A stretch of 64,000 bases of DNA from the NCBI GenBank assembly GCA_019426215.1, contig WHWC01000157.1, forward strand, positions 1 through 64,000, in the 5' to 3' direction. Source of the DNA: Buddleja alternifolia (Eukaryota; Streptophyta; Magnoliopsida; Lamiales; Scrophulariaceae). Within the stretch, counting starts at the first letter, position 1. Each line of letters begins with the position of its first letter. The notes under the pieces are model-generated. The model was not told the DNA's origin and ran no database searches. It was given only the letters and a program-made list of their open reading frames with translations. Below are positions 22,551 to 33,186 of the stretch, piece by piece. Both the position numbers and the translations under genes were made by a program.

Positions 22551-23911
22551 TTAACAATCTTTATAATATTCATTAACTTTGTCAAGTAATTCATCATACG
22601 AAAGAGGATGAGATAATTCATTGGTTACCTCTGGTAGCGATTGGTCAGACGCTTCATCTTCTCTTGCCATGTGACAGATCAACGATAAGTCGCTTGTAGG
22701 CTCATCATCACTGCTTTCATCTGATGATTCCAATCCTCTTCAGGTACGGGAAATGGTTCAGATTCCGCTAGCAAACCATGTTGGCGGAGGTTGCTCCTGA
22801 ATTGGTTTCTATCCACATAGTCTTGCTTTGTGGGCTTAGACACATTTGGATAAGGGCAATTTACCTGGTAGTGCCCTGGTTTCCTGCAATTATAACACAA
22901 ATTAGTTTTCATTTTCTGTTCAGTGGATAATCGCTTTGATCCAACTGGCGCTGAGAAATTCTGAGTAGACGATGGAGGCGCTTGATATGGAACTGGCGCT
23001 ACTGATTGAGGTGCGGAGTACACTGGCGCTTGATACTGAGGCGCTGGTGCTGGAGGAGGAGTTTGAAATGAAGTTTGTTCAATTGGATTTCTCTTTTCAT
23101 ATCTTAGAAATTTCTTGAATTTCTTGACTAATAAGGCCATTTCCTTTTCTTCATTTGATTCCACTGGTTTAACCTCACTAACCGCTTTACCCTTATTTTT
23201 GGTGGTAGCGATTAATGCTCCTGATTCAGTCATTGAAGTTGTTGTGTCGCTGACTTCACCTAACTCGAATTCGAATACCTTTAACTCTGAAAACACATGT
23301 TCTGGAGTAAGAGTCTCCAAAGTTTGTGATTCTCTCATAGCTACTGTCTTGATCAAGTATTTACTTGGATGACTTCTGAAAGTGTTGTTGACCATTTCCT
23401 TGTTGGTCAATTCTTTATCTAATGACGCTAACTCGGTAATGAGCAAAGTGAATCTTGCATCCAATTGTGCTAGCGTCTCACTGGGCTGCATTTTGAAATG
23501 CTCGAATCTTTGCATGGCTATGGAGAGCTTGTTCTCCTTCATTTGTGCTGAAACTTCGCACACAATGGCCAACTTATCCCATATTTCTTTGGAAGTCTTA
23601 CATTGCTTGATCTTGTTGAACAATGCATCGTTATCTCCTAACGCTGAGTAAAGTGCACTTCGTCCAACATTATCCAGATTAGCTCTTTTTCTATCACCTG
23701 GCGTCCATTCTAACTTAGGTTTCTCGACATAACCATCTGGAGTAGCCTCGGTTGCTCCAGGGGCTCGAGTTACAACTTTCATAATCTGAATGGGGCCATC
23801 TGTAATCACATCACACATTTCATTATCGCATGAACATAAATATGCGAATGCTCTAAGTTTCCAAGAATCATAGTTTGATTCTACTAACTTAGGCATTTTG
23901 TTAAAAGCCAA
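22551..23911 (-). pseudogene. gag: Sirevirus-like gag
   Basis: Capsid-nucleocapsid precursor. The main frame (22679-23911, 410 residues) starts MAFNKMPKLVE with the copia gag helical domain over roughly residues 1-230. It has a Gly/Pro/Gln-rich linker and an intact zinc knuckle C-x2-C-x4-H-x4-C at about residues 339-352, which should bind RNA. Just after, the frame slips: the acidic Ser/Asp/Glu-rich continuation that normally follows lies in another frame (22551-22733) and itself ends at a stop. The start is the first Met about 100 bases inside the primer site. A gag start of the same family, truncated, is at 57682-57870. Assignment is firm; the broken C-terminus is directly visible. Confidence 0.9.
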
Positions 23912-24010
23912 AATGAGATGTTTTAAAGAGAAATTTTAAAGCGATTAAGTTTTCAAAAGTATGGATCTGAACAAGCAGTTATGCTCGAAAACGCTTAGGT
24001 TTCTAATTCA

Positions 24011-24025
24011 ACCGCTCTGATACCA
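24011..24025 (-). other. Primer-binding site (initiator tRNA-Met)
   Basis: The - strand reads TGGTATCAGAGCGGT, the standard plant copia minus-strand primer site. It lies two bases inside the 5' LTR. Confidence 0.93.
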
Positions 24026-24027
24026 CT

Positions 24028-25545
24028 TGGTTGTCCCAAGTGGCATACGAAAGGGTTTAGAAGGGGGGAGGGGGGGTTGAATAGACCCTGAAGTCTTTTT
24101 CGACTTCAAAAATTTCGTATCACTTTAGAGGTTTGAACGCTTGGATAACTGAGCGCTTGGGTCAGACGCTTCAGGAAAGTTAACTTAGACTTAGTGATTT
24201 TAGCAGCTTACCAAAGTAGGGCAACGCTTAGGTCGCTTAATCAGGGTTAGCACAGCGGAAATGAGTTTTAGCGTTCTTTTAGTTAATTTAATCGCTTTGC
24301 ACTTTAACTTGTCTCTTTCAAAGATAAATGATGTAATAATAATAATAAGACAATAAAGAAAAATGACACAAAATATGTAAGGTTCACTGGGTGGTGTAAT
24401 CTCAGTTACGTCCTTCTTCTCCTTTTCACTCGGAGGAATTCACTAGATTGATTTTCAAAAAATCACACAGAATCTTCTACAAGATAGTAAAGGGTGAAAA
24501 TGATTTTGGGCTCCTTGATCACACAGACTTCAGCACCAATGAAGGTCGTCTTCTTCAAGCTTCTCTCACTCAGAAATACTACCTGAAAGGGTTCAACAAC
24601 TCTTCTCACTCAGATGAAAGGTTGAGGTTTGTCACTAGGGTTTTGTTTGTTTTTGAAAAGATCAAACAACTTGGAATATCTCAGTTGGAATTTGGGTTTC
24701 TTCTTTGGAAGATGTTTGAGATATTTGTGACTGTCTGGAATGTAGATAAAAAGTTTGAAAGATTTGGTTATGGAGTTTCTAAGCTTTTTCCCAGAAAATG
24801 TACGTAAGATTTTTGACAATAATTTCTCTTCTCTTTTTCGTACGTATCTTGTGTATCTTTAGGGTTTGCTGGGGTAAGGTATTTATAGGAAATTTCTTGG
24901 GATCTGTCCGTTGGACACATGTAGGAGCGTGCCTTTCACGCATCACGTGAGTTTGCCTAAAGTCTGACATTCCTGAAAATTCGCTGAAGCCGATTAGACG
25001 GGAGCAGCTGAAACTCTGAAATTTCTAACAGTCTGGTCAAAAGGTGGCTTGTCCACAAGTCACATTAGCTTATCACATTTAATGCTCTTATCAAGCATTA
25101 AATGCAATTTGAATTTATTTCCCGTTGGAAATAAATGTCCGTTGAATGATTGCATTTAAGTCCTTCATGACTTGAGGATTTATTTCAGGTGAATCTAACA
25201 CAAGTCGCTTGAGAGATATTGAGCGCTTGATCCATAAATCCTGAAATGAGGTCTTTTAGCGTTTGACAGACGCTAAGAAGAAAATCTTTATCTCTGGTTG
25301 ACTTCAGACGCTGGTCTTCAACTTCTTCTCTAATAGACTCACCTAGAATTCCACTAGCGATTCAGTCACTAAGACTTAGTCTAAATTCTATAAAGATAAA
25401 AATTACAAGCCTAAAAAAAAAATTACAACTTTCAAACGCTTATACATCAATCTATGAAAAACGGAAACTTACATTGTATTTTTGAAGTCTAACATTAAAT
25501 CTTATCTTGTCATCATCAAAATATCTAACATGAAATTTCTTAACA
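24028..25545 (-). repeat. 5' LTR of the Sirevirus-like element
   Basis: About 1518 bp. On the - strand it starts TGTTAAGAAATTTCATG and ends GGGACAACCA, two bases from the primer site. A TATAAATACC box lies near 24877-24886 (- strand), followed by the transcribed leader. A G/C homopolymer tract sits near its 3' end (24062-24077). Open frames inside it are not genes. Confidence 0.9.
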
Positions 25546-25550
25546 GTTTT

Positions 25551-26984
25551 CTATACCATTTATTTTTAAATATCATTTGTATGATTTTTGCGGGACACAA
25601 TTATTTAGATTAGGGATGTTAATACAAAAAAATATTATTCAAATCAAGGTTTGATAATTTTTTATTGAAACCGTTCAAGAGATACGGTTAAAGGCCTTAA
25701 ATTGCAAGGACAAGGACAATATAGTTGGGAAAAGATGGGTCCGGCTTGTTGCATGACTACAAAATCATCATTTATAAAGAAAAAAAGACCTTATATAATG
25801 TGGTTTTCCATTATTTTAATAAATTTAGAAGCGAAATTACAATTTTTTCCAAACAATATTGCATTTCTCATTCAATCTGATGAGTCGCGATTTGTAATTA
25901 AAAAAAAAAACAAAACCTCAATTAGTGATGAATGAAGAATTTGTGAGTGAAAAATAGGTTTTTTTTAGGAAAAATATAAAATTGGTAACACAAATATGAT
26001 TTTTTTGTTAATTTATCATTTTAATAATTTGTAAAATTTAGGAATCCCTTCTCCCTAAATATTTAAAACTTGTGGTGTCTTTATTAATTTGAAGTCTTCC
26101 TATTCCATTGATAAAAAATTCCCCTTTAAATTGAACTTATATTTGTTTACACTATATTTAGACATTTTTTTCCTTAATGTAAATGCACAAGAAAAATAAA
26201 TTTATTTCTTATGTAAGATTTATACACTCTTAGATGACTTTCTTATTAAATTTGGAGTTTTTTAATTCAAAGTCTCGACATTGTCTCTTTAACTAAATAT
26301 CAATTTGGTTCAAGCATAAACTTTAAAAAAAAAAATAACAAAATTAACTTATAAGATTTAAAAATTAAAACCAAGACATACACATAATCATAGTTTAAAC
26401 AATTACACTATGTTTAGTTTAGACTTTGTTTAAGTGAATCGTCTTTGTTCCACATTTTTGAATATTATAAGTTAATTTGAAATTTAAGTGTAAGGTTTAT
26501 TTAGTTTACATAGTGTAAACAATTACGGCTAGCTAGTTAATGTTCTTTCTTGATTTAAACTTAATTTTTTTTCAATTGAAATTTATGCTAAAGTAACTTC
26601 CTAAACCAAGTGGTTTGAATACCTTTGACTCATTTTTGAGACCAAAGTCCAAATCCACTAGGCCACAATTTGAGTTTTTTCAATTTTCAAAATAAAAACA
26701 TCTATAGTGACCCGCCAAGCCCGGCCCTATTTAATGCGCCGACCTAGGCCCAGGAAAATAGTGAAATGGACCGGTCTCGGGCCAACCTAAGCCCGTCTCC
26801 TACCCAACCCACTTGACATCTTTAGTCATGACCAAGGATATGTCAGAATTTATGGGGAAAAGGGGACAAATTGACAAAAATTGAAATAGGGTTTAACGGT
26901 TGTACTAATCTAACAGACTACTCTAAGATACACAGAGCCATGTTGCCATGGAAGTATCCATATTGTCAGATTATCATATATCTT
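25551..26984. repeat. Intergenic AT-rich stretch with CRK-flank relics
   Basis: About 25915-26065 is an inverted, diverged copy of 10940-11100 (GGGAGAAGGAATTCC block and the TTACCTCATTCC block). About 26145-26480 is a forward copy of 10555-10890 (TTCCTTAA(T/G)GTAAATGCACAAG). A GC-rich block at 26705-26815 with GGCCC/GCCCG motifs resembles short plant intergenic repeats. No gene is visible. Confidence 0.55.
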
Positions 26985-27198
26985 TATAAATAAGACTTCG
27001 ACATGTAGTTAGACGGGCTTACTTGACATATTGTGCCGCGAAAAATTGTTGTCTAATCTGAACATAAAAATATACGAGGATAGACTAAAATGGATACTTC
27101 ATGAAAAATAAGTATTCTAGAGCCTCTTCTTCCGGAGATAATCATGATTTTACAAATATTGTTACAGCTGGAGAACATAGTAGGAAGACAAAGATCTT

Positions 27199-27741
27199 TT
27201 GGATTGGAAACCTCCAAACGTTCAAACCGAAGAAATATATAAGAAATCTCTTATAGATTTTAAATCTGCTTATACTACAAAAATTGAGGAACAAGGTTTA
27301 CCCTTAGTTTCAGACCAACAAACTCTTCATTTGCTCTCAAAAGCCTCTGTTGCTAAACATATTAATAATGGTTATAAATTTTTACACATTGGTTTGGTAC
27401 AAATTGCTATAAAACTATTAACAAGGGAATGTCTAGATACTAGTATATTTCTTGCATGAAGAGATTGTAGACATTTAGACTTTTATGATTCTTTACTTGA
27501 TCTAATTGAAACTAGTCTTTGTAATTGCCCAATTTATTTCAATACTTTTCCCAATGTCACTGTTTCCCTTCTTGATCCACATATTTTAGATATTCTTACA
27601 TTAAATGTTAAAAACTATAGTTACAAAATGAAAACAAGACCTCACATTCATGAGATTCTTTATTGTCTTCATTACAAAATTACTAACAGTGTTGGTTTCT
27701 CATATGAAATCTCCAGGACAAAATGTCTTCTGAAAAATTAA
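27199..27741 (+). pseudogene. Caulimovirid movement-protein remnant
   Basis: One frame runs from 27199 to 27741 with a single internal stop at 27457-27459. Its first part has the 30K-superfamily look (hydrophobic G-L-V-Q-I-A strand, then an acidic L-D-T/L-D-F-Y-D segment and beta-rich remainder). In family members this protein lines plasmodesmata and moves virus between cells. Here it is truncated and ends at tandem stops near 27740. Confidence 0.65.
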
Positions 27742-27780
27742 TAGAGCAAAATCTAATTTGATGGTTCCAAAAACTATTGA

Positions 27781-29295
27781 ATGGAAAAATTTCACTTTAC
27801 CAGAAACTTGGGATTTACCCTTGGTTCAAATCCTTCGTCCCAACAAATAGAAAATTCTGAGATTGTTCATAGTATTCAACATCCTAATGGATCAGTTGGA
27901 GTCAAATTCCTTAGACAAACCTCCTTCAAAATTCCTAAAGAACCTGAAATTCATAATCTTTCCATCCCTCACAGACATTCTATCTCTACTTATTCTGAAG
28001 CAACTAGACAGAGTAAATCTTCCTTTCAAGGAATTTGTATAGACCATAATCTTGCTCAACCCATTTACCAAGATTATGAAGATTCAGATCAACCTGAATC
28101 CACTAGATCTGCTCCTTCACAAATTAATACTATTAAAAAGGAATTTCTTATCAATAAAGATTATCTAAGAAAAGACTTTTTTCAGAAGATAAGTTCTTAG
28201 ATCGAAAATGGCTTGTGAAAATTTTGGTAAAATACAAAGAGATCTGACTCGTTCAGATTGGTATGAGTATATGACATATTCTCAACAAAATATCCCAGCT
28301 TTTAACTATTTTTTCCATACTTATGGAGAAAACAACCTCCTAGTAATTCAAAAGATAAATAAAAAATGAACAAAAACAGATGGATTTGTTATTTCTAAAG
28401 AACATTCTTTCTTGAAGAACCACGCATTATGATAAAAGATATAAAAGTATCGTGCTTACCTGTTTCTGGCATTGACCAAAATTCTTTAAAAGAACATGTT
28501 TCTATCCAACTTAGACAAAACAATTTTGCCAATCTTAGTCTTCATTCTTTATGTAAACAACTTGATAGAATTGAGTCTAAAATTGAAGATGCAAAAGATA
28601 ATATTTTAAGTCTTTCCTCTTCTACCTCTTTAGTTAAAAAGGATACATCTCTACAAATTTCTGCTCAAACTCTACTATTTCAAATTTCAAATTACATACC
28701 AAAACTTAATTATGAAAAGACTTTACTTTCTGAAAATCCAAGAAAAATTAAGAGATCTTGGAAAAGACAAGGTTATAAATACCTTAGGACAATATCAACA
28801 ATTTGTTTCTGAAGAAGAACAAGAACCCTTTTTCCTCAATCCTGTCTAACAATGACTCTAACATTTCAAAAATCTTTATCCTAGACCAACACCTCCTAAA
28901 ATACAATTGGAAGAAACTCAAAATTCAAGGTCTTTCAATGAAAATTCCACTTATGAATGGAATTTGGATGGGTTGTCTGAATATCATATTCTTAGATTTT
29001 ATAAAACACATGTGAAGATTTCAAAAGAACCAGTTATGCACTTCAAAGATATTATGGGGTGTTTTCATCTCATGATAAAAAGTTGTCTTCTTCAGATTTA
29101 AAACATGAGAATAATAATGTAAAAAGAGAAAACAAAAACCTCAGAGAAAACCAAGAAAAATTACATCAAGATGTATTAATTCTCAAAATTCAAGCACAAA
29201 TTACTAATGAATCTTTCAATAAGCAGCCTTCTAAACCTTCTACTTCTGAGGAAGAAGAAGACTCTTTTGTCAATACTCTTTCACGATTTACATAA
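27781..29295 (+). pseudogene. Pararetroviral coat/virion-region remnant
   Basis: Three broken frames (27781-28200, 28429-28812, 29059-29295) occupy the slot between movement protein and protease, where caulimovirid polyproteins carry coat and virion-associated domains. Segments are Lys/Asn/Ser-rich. 28429-28812 has heptad-like spacing (L-D-R-I-E-S-K-I-E-D) and 29059-29295 an evident coiled coil followed by an acidic E-E-E-E-D run. I do not see the CCHC zinc knuckle expected in a coat protein, so the assignment rests on position. Confidence 0.45.
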
Positions 29296-29319
29296 CAAAA
29301 ATGGTACATAAAATTAATT

Positions 29320-29775
29320 TAGTTATTGAAGATCTTAAATTTCAAGCAATTGCATATATGGATTATGGTGCAGATATGAATTGCATTCAGGAAGGGTTAA
29401 CACCTACTGAATACTTTGAAAACAAAAGAAAAACATTCTGCTGCAAATTCATAGTCTAAAGATTAATTTTAAACTATCAAAAGCTCTATCTGTAATAAAG
29501 GAATTTGTTTTGTAACAAGTTTTGTTCTTGTCAAAGATCTAAATACACCTATCATTCTAGGGAATCTATTTTTACACATGTTTAATCCTATCCATGTTGA
29601 TTCAGAAGGCATAAAGACCATGATTTTGGGAAAAGAAATGTTATTCCAATTCCTGTTCCCTGTAACTCAATGTGATATCAAAATCATAAAAAATTCTTCC
29701 TTTTTGAAGAAACTATTCAAAGAAAAGAAATATAAATTTTCTTTTTATAAGAAGAAATTTCTCATCAAAAAATAG
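29320..29775 (+). pseudogene. Pararetroviral aspartic-protease remnant
   Basis: Near 29355 a M-D-Y-G-A-D motif marks the active-site loop. The residue after the catalytic Asp is Tyr where Thr or Ser is expected. A downstream frame (29578-29775) carries the I-I-L-G-type second strand region just before it. A frameshift lies between the two at about 29440-29520. The enzyme would process the polyprotein; this copy cannot. Confidence 0.6.
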
Positions 29776-29929
29776 AAAAACAAATCTTTGCACCTTTTAT
29801 GCGACAAAGAATTCAGAATTTTCAAAAATAGTTAGAAACCAAATTTGTGCTGATCTTCTAAATGCTTTCTAAGAAAGAAAGAAACATGTTGTTACTCTTC
29901 CCTATGAAACTAATTTCATGGAAGAGACA

Positions 29930-30620
29930 TTCCTACCAAAACTAGACCAATTCAAATGAACCAAAAGCTTTTAAAATATTGCAAAAAAGAGATCCAAGAT
30001 CTTCTTGATAAGAAGATTATTAATCAAAATCCCCTTGGTCTTGTTCTGCCTTCTATGTTCAGAAAAATGCTGAAATAGAAAGAGGAACCTCAAGACTTGT
30101 TATTAATTATAACCCTCTTAACAACGCCCTCAAATGGATTAGATATCCAATTCATAATAAATCCGATCTTCTCAATAGACTTTATAATTCTAAAATATTT
30201 TTAAAATTCGATATGAAGCCAGGATTTTGGCAAATTCAAATAGATGAACAAGAAAATATAAGACTGCTTTTACAGTACCATTTGGATAGTTTGAAGGGAA
30301 TGTTATGTCATTTGGATTAAAAAATGTCCCGTCTGAATTTCAAAAAATTATGAATGATATTTTTACACCATATACTTCATTTACGATTGTTTGTATTGAT
30401 GATGTTTTAGTTTTCAGTGAATCCATAGATAAACATTGGAAACATTTCAATATCTCTAAATCTAATCCAAAAAAATAGACTCGTTGTTTCCACATCCAGA
30501 ATAAAACTTTTTTCAAACTAATATCAGATTTGTAGGACATCAAATCCACTAAGGAACTATTGTTCCTATACAAAGATCTTTAAGTTTTGGAGATAAATTT
30601 TCAGATCAAATTTTTGATAA
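29930..30620 (+). pseudogene. Pararetroviral reverse-transcriptase remnant
   Basis: Collinear RT motifs in shifting frames: the R-L-V-I-N-Y block near 30095, F-D-M-K-P-G-F near 30208, an S-F-G-L-K-N block near 30308 and the metal-binding box I-D-D-V-L-V-F near 30397 (with Cys where Tyr is usual). At least two frame changes and several stops interrupt it. Similarity to Ty3/gypsy RT is expected, but the absence of integrase and LTRs and the preceding movement protein favour a caulimovirid. Confidence 0.75.
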
Positions 30621-30799
30621 AAATTAATTACAAAGATTTTTAGGATCTTTAAATTATGTATCAGATTTTTATCCCAATCTTAGACAAATCTGTAGACCTC
30701 TATTTGACAGGCTAAAATCTCCTCCACCTCTGTGGACTAAACAACACACTAATATTGTGAAAAAACTCAAAATAGAAATTTAAAAAAATCCTTGCTTGA

Positions 30800-31265
30800 G
30801 CATTTGTCACCCAAATGCACCTAAAATAGTTTAAACAGATGCCTCTAAAAATGGTTATGGTGGTACCGTTAGCCAAAATATTAAACAACAAAGAAGTTAT
30901 TATTCGTTACTATTCCGGTTTATGGAAAACCACAACACAACAAAATTTCCCTATCATCAAAAAGGAAATTCTTTCCATTGTTTTATGTATTTATAAATTT
31001 AGAGATGATTTATTAAATTATTATTTTTTTTTACTAAAAATAGATTGTAGAGCTGCAAAAGGTGTTCTTACAATAGATGTAAAAAATCTAGTTGCAAAAC
31101 AAAATTTTGCAAGATGGAAAGCTATTTTATATGTATTCAATTTCAACATTAAATACACAAAAGGTACTCAAAAAGATTGGGATTGTCTCAAACTAGAGAT
31201 GATAGCACTTCAATCATTAGACCTGCTTTGTCTTCTAGGGCTTTCAGGAATAGTTCAATTTCAGA
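30800..31265 (+). pseudogene. Pararetroviral RNase H remnant
   Basis: A T-D-A-S-K-N-G-Y-G motif near 30836 opens the RNase H fold. A frame shift follows, and 30839-31300 then carries the F-P-I-I-K-K-E strand region and a D-C-R-A-A-K-G-V-L block. The 3' end abuts the MITE at 31281. Confidence 0.68.
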
Positions 31266-31280
31266 TAGGTCTCTCGGATA

Positions 31281-31444
31281 ATACTATGGTGCACCGATAG
31301 TGTTGCTCCCGGTGCACCATAGCTCCACATTCAAGGGGTGGAGGCGGTTTTCATCACCCTCCCCCATGTAAAAACCACCCCCACCCTTTAAATGTGTGAC
31401 ATTGGATCCACCGGGAGCAAAGCGCCCGATGCACTATATAGTAT
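31281..31444. mobile_element. MITE with long imperfect inverted repeats
   Basis: The ends ATACTATGGTGCACCG and (- strand) ATACTATATAGTGCATCG are inverted copies, and the inner parts (GTTGCTCCCGGTG / TTTGCTCCCGGTG, GGGTGGAGG / GGGTGGGGG, CACCCTCCCCCATG) continue the pairing, so nearly the whole 164 bp folds back. GC content is higher than its surroundings. No clear target duplication, so no superfamily is assigned. Confidence 0.65.
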
Positions 31445-33175
31445 TTCTCTTGTCTCTCCTAGTTCATGTAAAGTAATGCATACAATTGTTGGTTAGAAAA
31501 TAGTTGTACTAAATATAGAAATTCATCATTTTCGACAGAAATTTTGAGTTTCTTGGTACTTTCAATTCAATTTTGAATAATATTCATTGAAGTTCTGTTC
31601 GAAACTTGTTTGATCCAAACTCGAAATTTCCTAAAATTTTAAAATAATATTAAATTATTTTGTAGAATATCTGCCGAAATTTCAAGAAAATTTGATTGAA
31701 ATCTGAAATTTTTCAAAATTTAAGAATAATATTTAATTATTTATATTTGATCTAAATATTTTATGTTTAATTATAATATGTAAAGTTTAATTTTAACTAT
31801 TCATTTTCTTTCTTTGCATCACACCTATCAAGTATGAAAGTGGAAGTAGGAATAACAATGATTGTAACAATTTTGATCCTTGTAAAACTCTCTATCATTT
31901 TGAATTATATATTTTATCAAAATTGTAAGTGTTTCGTTTTAGTGAAGTTCAAAGTATTAGTCGCTACCTTACTTTCCAATCCTATTCATTTTAAATTTCC
32001 ATAACAGATTTTACTAAAGTTAACTAACACAACTCACTTTATATACATACATGCAATAATCTTAATGTAAAAAAAATGCATAGTTGTGCTAACTAAAGAT
32101 ATTCAAAGCTTTATTTAAAATTTCAATTTTTTTCAATAAATTTTCATGTTTTCTCTATAATCAAAACTGAGATTATGGATATCTCCAAAATTTCTATCTA
32201 AACTTTTTTTAAAAATTCTAATTCGAATCTTCAACGATACGAATTTTTAATGCATTGGTTAGAAATTTACTTTGCACGAATGGTAGTATTTGTCTATTGA
32301 GGATGATACGTATGCATTGGCCAACTTGACAATGTGTTTTTCTTTTTTGTAAATATGTATCCGCATAAAATTGATGTTTTTTTAAAAGAAAAAGTGGTTA
32401 TTTTATTTCATTCAATAAAGAGTTTACAACGTCAAGAACAATACAATCTAGATTGTCTCTAACGATGTAATTAAGAACAATTGAAGCACAAAATATCATG
32501 TTTCTTCAAAATAACAAATCTTAAGGAATAACAAACGAGCACAAGAAAACTTTTGTGCGAAAGATCACACTCTTATTGAAGAGAGACGAATCTCTCATCC
32601 GAGAGAAACAAACAAAATACTAAACTAAAAAACTTTATAAAATCTAATGTATCACTCGTCTTCATCTCATTAGAACCATCTGTGTCTCGTTAGATTCATC
32701 TTCATCTCTCAGATTTGAAGCATGGATACACAACTTGAACGAGTGTGGTCCAATCCAGCCCACCGACATTGGTGGTGGCAACAGTGGTGATGGAACACAA
32801 CTGCTTCACCAAGTTATTGTCGACGACGGAGGAAAAGAGTAGAGAAGGACAGCTAGGGTTTTTGATAGAGAGAGAGAGAATTAAATTGTAAAGTATATAA
32901 TAGAATTGTAAGCATAAAACTGATGTGTCTTATCACATTAAATTGCAAGAATAATTGGTAGATTGTTTCTCATTTGTAATATTGGACAATTGATTGGTCA
33001 ATAATAGAATAAGTAATTATTAATTTTACTTTCTTACAAACTCCCCAATCATGCTCATATTTATATGCAAGTTGTTTTATTGTTTATAATCGTGCAACAG
33101 ATTCATTCTTTTATATAAGAAATCTGGTTTCTCGAAGCATGAGAGGTTCGGTCATTTTATAGTCTTTTAGTAAAC
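31445..33175. other. Intergenic, no gene seen
   Basis: AT-rich sequence with simple tracts. A less AT-rich patch at 32570-32890, read on the - strand, starts with CTCTCTCTCTC and AAACCCTAG and resembles a plant leader or LTR fragment, but no open frame or second terminal repeat supports either. Confidence 0.4.
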
Positions 33176-33186
33176 TTTAATTAAAA

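Larger units (their letters stand above)
11611..25545 (-). mobile_element. Complete Sirevirus-like Ty1/copia retrotransposon
   Basis: A 13.9-kb element in - orientation bounded by GTTTT on both sides (11606-11610 and 25546-25550), a perfect 5-bp target duplication. It has two LTRs (24028-25545 is the 5' LTR, 11611-13136 the 3' LTR), an initiator-Met primer site, and a polypurine tract AAAAAGGGGGAAAT next to the 3' LTR. Gene order is gag, protease, integrase, reverse transcriptase, RNase H, then about 5 kb with an extra gene. The order and the pol sequence type ([10 protein letters not shown], extra 3' region) point to the Sirevirus lineage. A 210-base LTR segment compared by eye shows ten differences, so it is not a new insertion. 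Every main gene carries lesions, so it is not autonomous now. Confidence 0.9.
26985..31265 (+). mobile_element. Endogenous pararetrovirus (Caulimoviridae), decayed
   Basis: An old integrated copy of a plant pararetrovirus. In order on the + strand I see a movement-protein segment, an uncharacterised coat/virion-region segment, an aspartic-protease segment, reverse transcriptase and RNase H. There are no LTRs and no integrase, which separates it from retrotransposons. Base composition is very AT-rich and every segment is broken by stops and frameshifts. A TATAAATA box at 26985-26992 may be a relic of the viral promoter. Total length (about 4.2 kb) is shorter than usual caulimovirid genomes (7-8 kb), so parts are missing. 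Genus not determined. Confidence 0.8.
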
